From JAWKZG01 sp041396125 (GTDB taxonomy: Bacteria; Pseudomonadota; Gammaproteobacteria; Competibacterales; Competibacteraceae), in the NCBI GenBank assembly GCA_041396125.1, contig JAWKZG010000010.1, forward strand, positions 1-64,000: a stretch of DNA of 64,000 nucleotides, written 5' to 3'. Every line of letters begins with the position of its first letter. Position 1 is the stretch's first letter. The notes under the pieces were generated by a model that did no database searches, had not been told where the DNA came from, and was given only the letters and a program-made list of their open reading frames with translations. Positions 28,818 through 36,406 of the stretch are shown here, one piece after another. The translations under genes were made by a program, and so were the position numbers.

Positions 28818-29441
28818 ATGAATCTGATTGAAACGCTGATCACACTCGCCGTACTGATTGGCTACCACGCCTATGTATTCCATGAGATTCGAACCGCCCC
28901 TGGCCGCACACTGCAGGGCACCGGATTGCTGGCACGGCGTGACTGGGTTCGCAGCGTGATGAGCGAACGACGCGACATTCTGGCCGTACAAACCTTGCGG
29001 AATCTAACCACCACAGCCAGCTTTTTTGCCTCGACAGCTTTTTTGATTGCTGTCGGCCTGCTGTCGTTTTTGCTCAGCCTCGACAAGTTGCCGGAAGCGT
29101 TAAGCGCGTTAAACCTTGTCGGCACTCTCAGCACAAAAACGCTGACGATTAAGCTGCTGCTGTTGGTTCTGAACTTTCTGATCGCCTTTTTCAATCTGAC
29201 GCTGGAGTTACGTTACCTGAACTATTGCGCACTGTTGATCAATGTACCGAACGGTGGCGAGACAGCCGTTGCCCGGGTGGTCAACCTGCTGGAACGGGGC
29301 GCACGGCATCACACACTTGGGGTACGCGGTTTTTTCTTTGGTATCCCGTTGGCACTGTGGCTGTTCGGGCCGTTGTGGATGCTCAGTAGCGCCCTGGTGC
29401 TGGTAATCCTGCTTTACCGGCTCGATCACCATTTGGGCTAA
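28818..29441 (+). CDS. DUF599 integral membrane protein
   Basis: Membrane protein of 207 residues, normal for DUF599. It has four hydrophobic segments: about 3-20, 70-95, 110-130 and 170-200. Family features include YHAYVFHEIRTAPGRTLQG near the N-terminus and AVQTLRNLTTTASFFASTAF. Function unknown. The start at 28818 (MNLIETLITLA) places the first membrane segment at the N-terminus. The last 200 bases of the gene and about 130 bases beyond are duplicated at 33865-34190. Confidence 0.85.
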   Translation: MNLIETLITLAVLIGYHAYVFHEIRTAPGRTLQGTGLLARRDWVRSVMSERRDILAVQTLRNLTTTASFFASTAFLIAVGLLSFLLSLDKLPEALSALNLVGTLSTKTLTIKLLLLVLNFLIAFFNLTLELRYLNYCALLINVPNGGETAVARVVNLLERGARHHTLGVRGFFFGIPLALWLFGPLWMLSSALVLVILLYRLDHHLG

Positions 29442-29575
29442 GCCGCCATATTATTTTCAGACTGCCCCCCGGTAGTCAGGAGCATTGCCTTGGGTTTTCG
29501 TGTCGCCAGGATAAAAAAACTAAGTCCTTGAATTAGCGCTTAACCCCTTAACACGCCGCCGCGATTTTTAAGCCT
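29236..29575 (+). repeat. Duplicated segment, copy A (DUF599 3' end and downstream)
   Basis: From TGATCAATGTACCGAACGG to about TTAACACGCCGCCGCG this segment matches 33865-34190 in the same orientation. It covers the last third of the DUF599 gene plus the non-coding tail (CAGGAGCATTGCCTTGGGTT). Copy A is in frame. Confidence 0.88.
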
Positions 29576-29617
29576 AGTCGCATACGGATGGCGCGTCTTC
29601 GTTCGGCTCGGTTCTTA

Positions 29618-30492
29618 GATAGTGTCGTCAAGAGATCTGGAGCCATAGAAACAAAAGCTCTGATTTGTACGGCGGCGAGGAAGGACGTGCAGTATGTTTC
29701 GCATATCGGGTCGCGATACCACGCCACCGCTTTAGGTGCAGAACGGTGTTCAACAAGGTGGCGTAACCGATAGAGTTGGCAGTCATATTCCGTTTCACTT
29801 TGCGGTTTTTCTTAGACGGGATAGACCACCATCGTGCCTTGTTCGACAGCCTGTCAATGAGGGCATCAGTATCATACGCTTTATCGGCCAGCAAGGCTTC
29901 GGCGCTGAGTCCCTCGATCAATGCTCCGGCCTCTTGACAATCCGCTCGGGTACCCTTTGTAATACGTATTCGGACCGGCATACCATGGGCATCCACGGCA
30001 AAACAAATGTATCTTGGTGTTGAGCCCCCTTAGTGCGACTCATCGTCGGTTGCTCAAACCTCGAGCCCTGTGTAAAACGCTGTGCATGGGGATGCACTTT
30101 GACATGACTGGCATCGATCATCAGCCATTCGTAATCCGGCTCATCGACGAAAATTTCCAACAGCTTTTCCCACACCCCTTTATCTCGCCAACGGCAAAAA
30201 CGGCGGTGTACATTCTTCCAGTGACCATAAGCCGGGGGCAGATCGCGCCACGGCGAGCCCGTGCGCAAGATCCAGAGCACGGCATTGATAAACTGGCGAT
30301 TATCTTTTGCCACCATCCCCCAGCCGCCTCGCCGGCCCGGTAAATGCGGTTCCAGTAACGACCAGGTAGCCTCTGAGATATCATGACGGCGGTAGGCCGG
30401 TAGGGTGGCTGTGTTCATCGCAGCTCCTTCGGAGAGAGAAACCGCTTTATCTCATAAAATCCATACCTTAGCAATCCTTTGACGACACTATC
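29618..30492 (-). mobile_element. IS5-family element (IS427-type)
   Basis: 875-bp element bounded by inverted repeats GATAGTGTCGTCAAG (left) and, on the other strand, GATAGTGTCGTCAAA (right). TA on both sides is the likely target duplication (29616-29617 and 30493-30494). It holds two overlapping transposase frames on the minus strand. Size, ends and target choice fit the IS427/IS1031 subgroup of IS5. Confidence 0.87.
29628..30418 (-). CDS. IS5-family transposase in two overlapping frames
   Basis: Frame 1 (30418-29918) starts MNTATLPAYRRHDISEATWS and holds the DUF4096-like N-terminal domain (RQFINAVLWILRTGSPWRDL) and the first catalytic Asp (WLMIDASHVKVHPH). Frame 2 (ending 29628) has AVDAHGMPVRIRITKGTRAD, LLADKAYDTDALIDRL (second Asp) and the KKNRKVKR segment. 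The frames meet at a GGGGG run near 30033; one extra G would join them as RTKGG. IS427-type elements often use programmed frameshifting, so this may be natural rather than a defect. Confidence 0.85.
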
Positions 30493-30519
30493 TAGCCAGG
30501 CTGTTACTCGTTCGCATTC

Positions 30520-31389
30520 AGAAGAAACTCCAACAGCAATCTGACCAGACTGCTGCGGTGGCTAGACGCGGGCCAGACGGCGATGGGATAAGTTACGTCG
30601 GCAACGACCATTCCGCAAAACCCGGACCAAGCGACCGGCGGCCAGATCCTTGCTGACTTCTGCTCAGGGTAACTTTCTGCATGCCCAATCCGGCCAGAAC
30701 TGCGGATCGGGCACCGCTATATGGAATTGACCAAAACGCGGGATTGTCCGGGCTGTATGGCGACCTCATCCTTACCTCGCTTCAGGATGAACTTTCGGAC
30801 AGCATTTCGAGCAGCACAAAGTCACAGCGAGTAAGGTCCCCGACAACCGCTTTTTGATCGAGTCTAGGTAAGCGGGGGTTATGACCAGACAGCGCTCGAA
30901 GGTGCCTATCTTGCGGCTCCTCAGAGTACTGTCAGACATAGCTCCCAACCGGATGGCCATATCGAATCCTTCCGCCACCAGATTGATTTGCTTATCACTG
31001 CTGTAAAGCGCGTGACAGCGACATTGGGATAACGCGCAAGACAAACTGCCAGATGGCATTTTCTCGAGGGCTGTTTATCAGGAATGCGGGCATAGTTATC
31101 GTGATAACAGCGGTGATCCGCGCTGGATTATTCGGCGATGGCATCGAGTCCTTCCTCTGCCGCCTCGACCATGCGCCTCGCAGCTTCCAGCAATCTTTGC
31201 CCCTCGTGATCCCGTCAAAGACAGAGCGCGGGTTGAGCGTCGGAACAGAGACACCATGACGCGTTTCAAGGCTTTCACATGGTGGCTGACCACCGAAGTC
31301 GACAGCCGAAGCGCCCGGCCGGCTGCACTGAAACTGCCCTCCTCGGCAACCTTGGCGAGCTGGCTAGCGCACGCAGTGTTCGTCAATCA
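30520..31389 (-). pseudogene. LysR-type regulator, frameshifted
   Basis: The N-terminal helix-turn-helix reads LAKVAEEGSFSAAGRALRLS followed by VVSHHVKAL and SLFRRSTRALSLT, classic LysR. Further along, in another frame, the effector domain appears as INLVAEGFDMAIRLGAMSDS and ERCLVITPAYLD. At least three frame breaks; the C-terminus toward 30520 is hard to follow. It is divergent from the DUF2218/ferric-reductase-like/quinone-oxidoreductase genes and was probably their regulator. Confidence 0.7.
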
Positions 31390-31501
31390 TAGCTCACAGC
31401 TTTCGATTTAATGAGATAGTTATTCAAATTTATCCTATCTAGTCGTATACAACCCAGCTCCCTATTCTCCGCACCAAGAAATGCAGAAAGCGGGCAATCC
31501 C

Positions 31502-31800
31502 ATGAACCAATCCGACGAAGGCCATATACAAACCTCAAAGGCGGTCCGTTACCCGCGTCAACTCTGCGCTCAGCCACATGGTGCCGGTAGAGTTCGAAAC
31601 CCGGCAGGGTTTCCATTTCTTTGCCCTTTGGCACCTGTGCCCTGCTGGCCTGGAGAGGGGGCACTCACCTTGACTGTGTCTGGCGACGATATCGAAAAGC
31701 TCGAACAGGTGATCGGTAGTCATCTTGAGCGCTTTGCACGTTTCGCGACGCCCTCAATGTGACCTGGGAAGACACTGAATCCATATCCTCATGCGTTTTG
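31502..31800 (+). pseudogene. DUF2218 protein, frameshifted
   Basis: ATG at 31502 (MNQSDEGHIQTSKAVRYPRQ). The middle reads in another frame as HMVPVEFETRQGFHFFA, and the end as GALTLTVSGDDIEKLEQVIG then SHLERFAR and VTWEDTES. This matches DUF2218: a small protein with a conserved RYLxQLC start and HLERFA end. At least two frame breaks. Function unknown. Divergent from the LysR remnant. Confidence 0.6.
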
Positions 31801-31827
31801 CACAAACCAAACGTTGGAGAAAAACTA

Positions 31828-32445
31828 ATGAATACACTAAAGGCCTTTTAATTCGCCTTATACCTTTAAATTTTCCGCCTTACCTGCAATCGCGATGATC
31901 AACGGCGCTCTGTCCGGTGGGGATTTGTAACCCCTGCTTCATCCTACCGGGTGAATTGCTTGCTCGATTCATGATCACGCCATGATGCTGGCACCTTTGC
32001 GGGCGTTGCTCTGAAGTCCACCGCGGTGTTGTGGTTAATGCGTAAGGACGCTGTTACCCGGCGTAGAAGCCGCTTTCGCTTATGCAACCCTGCAGTGCAT
32101 ACGCTCTATTATGTGATTGATCTGGGGTCGTTTTCAGCTGTTTTTGCGATATCGCAGTCTGCATTTACCGGGCTGGGTGGCCTTCGTCATTTTCGCCAGG
32201 CCGCTAAGTAAATGACCTCCAATAATGCTTCGACTTGCCGGCTCGGCCGCGCCTGAAGAGGTTGCTAAACAGTCGTCTATCTGGCCGCGTGACCTGCTCG
32301 AACCGGATTTTTATCCACAACACTATTGGCCCGCCCGGATGTACCGTGTGCACGCTGGCTGCCCCTGGAAATATACCGCATCTGAAAACCACAAGTTCCG
32401 GGCGTTTGGCAAGTGCCGATCGCCAAGCGGCATCCTTATCCAAGG
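31828..32445 (+). pseudogene. Ferric-reductase-like membrane protein, frameshifted
   Basis: Combining frames gives ALPAIAMINGALSGGDL, HPTGELLARFMITPMMLAPL, AAFAYATLHTLYYVIDLGS and LLHWIFIHNNIGPALVH, which follow the pattern of MsrQ/YedZ-like ferric reductase transmembrane proteins with membrane-embedded histidines (HPTG, LHTLYYV, LHWIF). It would carry haem b in the inner membrane. Many frame breaks, roughly one per 60-100 bases. The call rests on local motif matches after frame correction. Confidence 0.5.
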
Positions 32446-32451
32446 AGAAAA

Positions 32452-32664
32452 AGATTGGATATTCGCGATATTTGAGTTAGCTGGCGGCCCGGGGCATTCT
32501 GCATTGAGTACCGAGCTCTACGGTGGTCTTTACGCTGGGTCAAAGCCTTGAACCCGGATTGGTTCAGGGGCGGTTTTTCAGGACTCGTGGAACCTGGTGT
32601 TCTTTGCTTTGTTCGGTGCCATCATCGGCATCAGATATGTCTGGTACAACAGCAGATTGGGATA
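32452..32664 (+). pseudogene. Fragment of an unrecognised membrane protein
   Basis: After the ferric-reductase-like remnant, frames spell ILHWVPSSTVVFTLG, NPDWFRGGFSGLVEPG and LVFFALFGAIIGIRYVWYNS, ending at TAA 32662-32664. The last segment looks like a C-terminal membrane helix with a positive end. I do not recognise the family. At least two frame breaks. Confidence 0.35.
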
Positions 32665-32849
32665 AAGATATTGGCTCAACCTGCTTACGTCAGCAGGCGA
32701 TAGCGTCGGTTTTATTGTGACACTGCTTGTTCCGGGTATCGTGCCATTGTCCCCGGCGGGCTAGGCCCACTCCTTTGGTTGATCGCAGCGGGCTTGCTCC
32801 AACAGCAATTCTCCAGGGTTCTCAACGGATTATCGTCGGAGGAAACAGC

Positions 32850-33735
32850 ATGAGCACCGCCGTAACTGCCGTCTCCGTACAGTTTCTCGTATCAACCATC
32901 GCCAGTTTCCAGATTGCGATGAACACAGGCGAACCTGTCATCGGGTTTGCCTGCACCCCAGAGCATAGCGAGGGGCTGGGCATTGACAATCCGCCCTGGC
33001 GACTATGCCAAGCCCGAACAGTTGCAGCCTCTCAAAGGGGTGAAGTCACGCCCCTGCTTGTGTCGGGCAATGGCGCACCGGAGGAGCGGATCGGCCAGCA
33101 TCGCAACGTGATTGAGGCCGCAAAGATCGCCAATGGTAAGAAGAAGATCGTCTACACCAGCGTGCAGGGTGCCGAGACGGGAACGGCCTTCTCCCCGGTT
33201 ATCCAGAAGCAACCGTCGACCGAGGCGGATGCGGGCGCAATAGCGGCCAATCGATTGGGTCATCGGCCGCAACGGCATCACATCGAGCCGGATATAGAGT
33301 ATATCGAAAGCTGTCCGGAAGGTTACAGCCTGCCATAACTGCGGTGGTGGCCGATGGGCTACACCACACCGTCCTGAACTGGCCTTCGCCTATGCTTCCG
33401 CATGTTGACTGGAGCCGCACACAACGGCAAATACCCTACCTGCTGCAGTGGAACCCCAATGACCCAGGCACAGCTGGCGGACTATCTGAACCAGGCCTTC
33501 GGCACCGCACTGACCTATCGTTCCCGATGTCTGTCGATGAATACAAGGCAGACCGCATCGCCGAACTGGGCGAGTCTGATAGGCACAATCATCGCCGGGA
33601 TCTACCAAAGCATCCGTGAACGGTGCTTCTGACAATCCCAGCGACTTTGCAACCACCGAATTGGATGCCCGCACCAAAGCTGACGACTACTTCTCGTCGC
33701 TGCGAAGCTTGAACCTCACGCCCAATCAGCGCTAA
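32850..33735 (+). pseudogene. NmrA/QorB-like NAD(P)H:quinone oxidoreductase, frameshifted
   Basis: ATG at 32850 (MSTAVTAVSVQFLVSTIASF). Further pieces: KIVYTSVQGAETGTAFSPVI, then HIEPDIEYIESCPEGYSL, MTQAQLADYLNQAFGTALTY, SVDEYKADRIAELGE, GTIIAGIYQSIR and a final FATTELDARTKADDYFSSLR. The order and content match QorB-type atypical short-chain quinone reductases, where the last segment follows DFExLxGR-like residues. At least four frame breaks. Probably under the LysR remnant at 30.5-31.4 kb. Confidence 0.65.
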
Positions 33736-33864
33736 TCACACGTAAATTGAGTATGGAAATCTGTGGGTGTTGCCTGTCAGCCGGTCTTTTGACCACCGTA
33801 ATGTAACAAGCCCTTCGCTGCGGGGATGCAGCACGCAGCGTCTTCGGTCAGGCTCGGTTCCCAG

Positions 33865-34190
33865 TGATCAATGTTCCGAACGGTGGCGAAACAGCCGTTG
33901 CCCGGGTCGTCAACCTGCTGAATGGGGCGCGCGGCACCACACACTTGGGTACGCGGATTTTTCTTTGGTAAATCCCGTTGGCCTTGTGGTTATTCGGGTC
34001 GTTGTTGTCAGCAGCGCCCTGGTGCTGGTAATCCTGCTTTACCGGCTCGATCACCATTTGGGCTAAGCCGCCATATTATTTCCAGACTGCCCCCGGTAGG
34101 TCAGGAGCATTGCCTTGGGTTTTCGTGTCGCCAGGATAAAAAATACTTAGCTCTTTAGCGCTTATCTCTTAACGCGGCGCCGAATTTTTT
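33865..34190 (+). repeat. Duplicated segment, copy B (partial DUF599)
   Basis: Second copy of the DUF599 3' end and downstream tail, about 90 percent identical to 29236-29575, including GTGCTGGTAATCCTGCTTTA and the non-coding CAGGAGCATTGCCTTGGGTT. It has several indels and no 5' part, so it is not a gene. The sequence just before it (GCGTCTTCGGTCAGGCTCGG) resembles the DNA just left of the IS5 element (GCGTCTTCGTTCGGCTCGG, 29593-29611). Confidence 0.85.
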
Positions 34191-34227
34191 ATTCAGCAAA
34201 CCGGTCGCAACTTATAGCCTTGGTGCA

Positions 34228-34270
34228 GTAAGTAGCCCGGATAGAGTGAAACGGCATCCGGGTCCGCATA
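34228..34270. repeat. Dispersed REP-like repeat, copy 3
   Basis: GTAAGTAGCCCGGATAGAG, then AACGGCATCCGGGTCCGCAT: about 43 bases identical to copy 2, with the similarity then fading. The CCCGGAT/ATCCGGG stem is intact. A degraded dRS3-like element follows at about 34310. Confidence 0.7.
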
Positions 34271-34447
34271 TCAGATGCCTGAGAATTTACTCGCGGTGTT
34301 TGTTCCCTGGATTCCCACCGGCGCGGTAAATGGCGGATTTATTATTTTTCACAGATTGTTTATTGGACATTTCGGATAACGCCCGTTCGGCCTTCGCTAT
34401 AGCGCGGGTTACTTCGACAATTTTTTGATCCCGCTCTAGCCAAGGTC

Positions 34448-35332
34448 TCAAATCCTCGCCCGTTTTCTTTCTGCCTGTACCCCTTCCAGCAGTTTTGCGA
34501 TGACCTCCGGTGTCAGTCGTGGATTGCCCAGGTCATCCCACCAGCGGTGAAACGAGGGGCCAAACCGCTCACAAAACACCCCCATCCCGTGGCCGCCACT
34601 GCCCAGGTTGAACAGCATATGCGGTCCCATCACCGCCCAGCGCAGACCGGGCCCGGCAGAGACTGCTTTATCGACATCCTCAACGCTGGCGACGCCTTCC
34701 ACCACCAGGTGAATAGCTTCTCGCCAGAGTGCTGCCTGTAAACGGTTGGCAACATGCCCAGGCACTTCCTTGTTGACCCGGATCGTGGTTTTGCCACAGG
34801 CGGCATAGAACTGCTCGGCCCACTCCAGCACCCCTGGTTCCGTTTTCTCGTTACCGAGGAGTTCAACCAGCGGGATCAGATGCGGAGGATTAAAAGGATG
34901 GCCCAGGATCAACCGGCCCGGATTCTGCCAGCCCTGCTGCATGTCTTTGACCAGCAGCCCGGAGGCACTAGAAGCAACCACGGCCTGCGGGGCCAGGTGA
35001 GGCTCGATGCGCGCAAAAATATCATGCTTGATCTCGATTTTTTCCGGCACACTCTCCTGGACGAATTGTGCCCGCACAACCGCCTGCTCCGGGCTGTTAA
35101 AAAATCTCACCCGATCCGGCGAGCCGTTTGCCGTGAGGCCAAGTTGTTCCATACTCGGCCAGGCCTGGTCGATATAGTCGCGCACAAAAGCCTCTACCGT
35201 AGCGGAAGGATCATAGACATCAACTTCCAGTCCAGCCGCCAGAAACAGCGCGGTCCAGCTGGCACCTATAGTGCCGGCACCCAAGATAGCGGCGACTTCT
35301 ACGCCCTGGGGAAAATCGGTTCTGATGCTCAT
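34448..35332 (-). CDS. 3-hydroxyacyl-CoA dehydrogenase family protein (carnitine dehydrogenase-like)
   Basis: NAD-dependent dehydrogenase of 294 residues. N-terminal Rossmann domain with AAILGAGTIGASWTALFLAA (GxGxxG), then QESVPEKIEIKHDIF, SSASGLL, the signature LILGHPFNPPHLIPLVELLG, and the C-terminal helical domain starting VPGHVANRLQAALWREAI. The order matches the HADH/L-carnitine dehydrogenase group; a 3-hydroxy acid or L-carnitine is a likely substrate. It appears monocistronic apart from an SDR remnant just upstream. Confidence 0.88.
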   Translation of the reverse strand: MSIRTDFPQGVEVAAILGAGTIGASWTALFLAAGLEVDVYDPSATVEAFVRDYIDQAWPSMEQLGLTANGSPDRVRFFNSPEQAVVRAQFVQESVPEKIEIKHDIFARIEPHLAPQAVVASSASGLLVKDMQQGWQNPGRLILGHPFNPPHLIPLVELLGNEKTEPGVLEWAEQFYAACGKTTIRVNKEVPGHVANRLQAALWREAIHLVVEGVASVEDVDKAVSAGPGLRWAVMGPHMLFNLGSGGHGMGVFCERFGPSFHRWWDDLGNPRLTPEVIAKLLEGVQAERKRARI

Positions 35333-35406
35333 TGTTTTTAACCTGTGTTCTTAAGCTGTTTTTATTAGTAAATTCAATCTGCAACTTTCTCTAAAACAAA
35401 CCGGCT

Positions 35407-35485
35407 CTAAAACAGACCGGGCTGGCACGAGGATGCTGCTGTCAGCCCGCCATCAATAACTAAGGTCTGGCCGCTGCGGGATCTG
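35407..35485 (-). pseudogene. C-terminal remnant of a short-chain dehydrogenase
   Basis: The minus strand reads RSGQTLVIDGGLTAASSCQP then GLF and a stop. SGQTLVIDGGLT is the conserved C-terminal strand of classical short-chain dehydrogenases. No upstream part is present: 31 bases further the Wadjet JetD gene ends. It is probably the 3' end left when the Wadjet operon arrived beside the dehydrogenase gene. Confidence 0.65.
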
Positions 35486-35515
35486 CTGTAACTCGAACAC
35501 GGGACGGTCGTCACG

Positions 35516-36406
35516 TTACACCGGCAACCAGATTGCCTCCTGCTCCAGCACCCGGCCGTGACGTTGCATTGCCTGCAGCAGTCGCAACACCTCAGGTTCC
35601 AGCGCCAGTGTAGCTTGCTGCTCTTGCAAAATCGGCAAATCGCGAGCGGTCGTCGGCCATAAGTCCCGATTGCCATAGCGGATCAGACGGGTTTCCCAGT
35701 CCGGCATCAGCCATAAGCGGACTGTCGCGCCCAGACGCGCCTTGAGACGGGCATAGTTCTGCAGACCAACGCTGTCATAGTCCGGAAAAAACCACAGCGG
35801 CGCAGCCCGTGGTCGCTCTGCCAGCCACTCGAGCAGCCCGTTAGACAATTGTCCGCTGTAATAGGTAATACTGGTATTGGCACCGCCAGGCAGCCAGTCG
35901 AGACGGTCAAACAGCGCCTGATTTTCCACCAGCCAGAGCGCCCCCCCGGTAGTCCAGTTGTTATGCCGGTGTACGGCTAGCGCCGCAGCGCCCAGCTGAT
36001 CGGTCGCCTGGCGCAAGTCGAGGCGATGACCGGCATCATTCTGCCAACTCACCGGTCCGGGTCCCGCTTTTAACAGCAAATAGCACACCGCGTGACCATG
36101 GCGGGCGCTCTTGCTGGAGCGCGACATCGCAATGTTACTGGCCCGGTTGGGTAAATCAGACGCCAGCGCCGTTGGCTCTATCGGCGTGAGATCACGCCAA
36201 TGCCGCTCGATGATAGCCGACTGGACAATTTTATACACCACACCCCGGCCGCCAGGCTGAATCTGAACGCTGCCAGTCTGCCGGGCGAAGTGCTCCAGAG
36301 CCTCACGCTGCGGCTTTGTTAAGGCTGATCCGGCCAGTTGCTGAGTCTCACTCTGGCGCAGTTTTCCGAGTGCCTTTGCAAACTGCGGTTCATACGTTGC
36401 CCCCAT
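35516..36406 (-). CDS. Wadjet nuclease subunit JetD / MksG-like (Toprim)
   Basis: Protein of 296 residues (ATG at 36406, MGATYEPQFAKALG; a longer frame from 36478 would overlap jetC by 89 bases). The C-terminal half is a Toprim domain: LWLVENQALFDRL holds the catalytic Glu, and PLWFFPDYDSVGLQNYARL the DxD pair. It is the DNA-cleaving subunit of Wadjet/MksBEFG systems, which cut small circular plasmids after loop extrusion. Last gene of the four-gene operon, overlapping jetC by 17 bases. Confidence 0.85.
   Translation of the reverse strand: MGATYEPQFAKALGKLRQSETQQLAGSALTKPQREALEHFARQTGSVQIQPGGRGVVYKIVQSAIIERHWRDLTPIEPTALASDLPNRASNIAMSRSSKSARHGHAVCYLLLKAGPGPVSWQNDAGHRLDLRQATDQLGAAALAVHRHNNWTTGGALWLVENQALFDRLDWLPGGANTSITYYSGQLSNGLLEWLAERPRAAPLWFFPDYDSVGLQNYARLKARLGATVRLWLMPDWETRLIRYGNRDLWPTTARDLPILQEQQATLALEPEVLRLLQAMQRHGRVLEQEAIWLPV

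Noticed and set aside
31917..31930. TGGGGATTTGTAAC, 13 of 14 bases like the CRISPR repeat end
   Set aside because: It lies inside the broken ferric-reductase-like gene and is explained by its coding sequence (GGDL...). It shows that short repeat-like matches can arise by chance, and I lowered the weight of the cas6 match accordingly.
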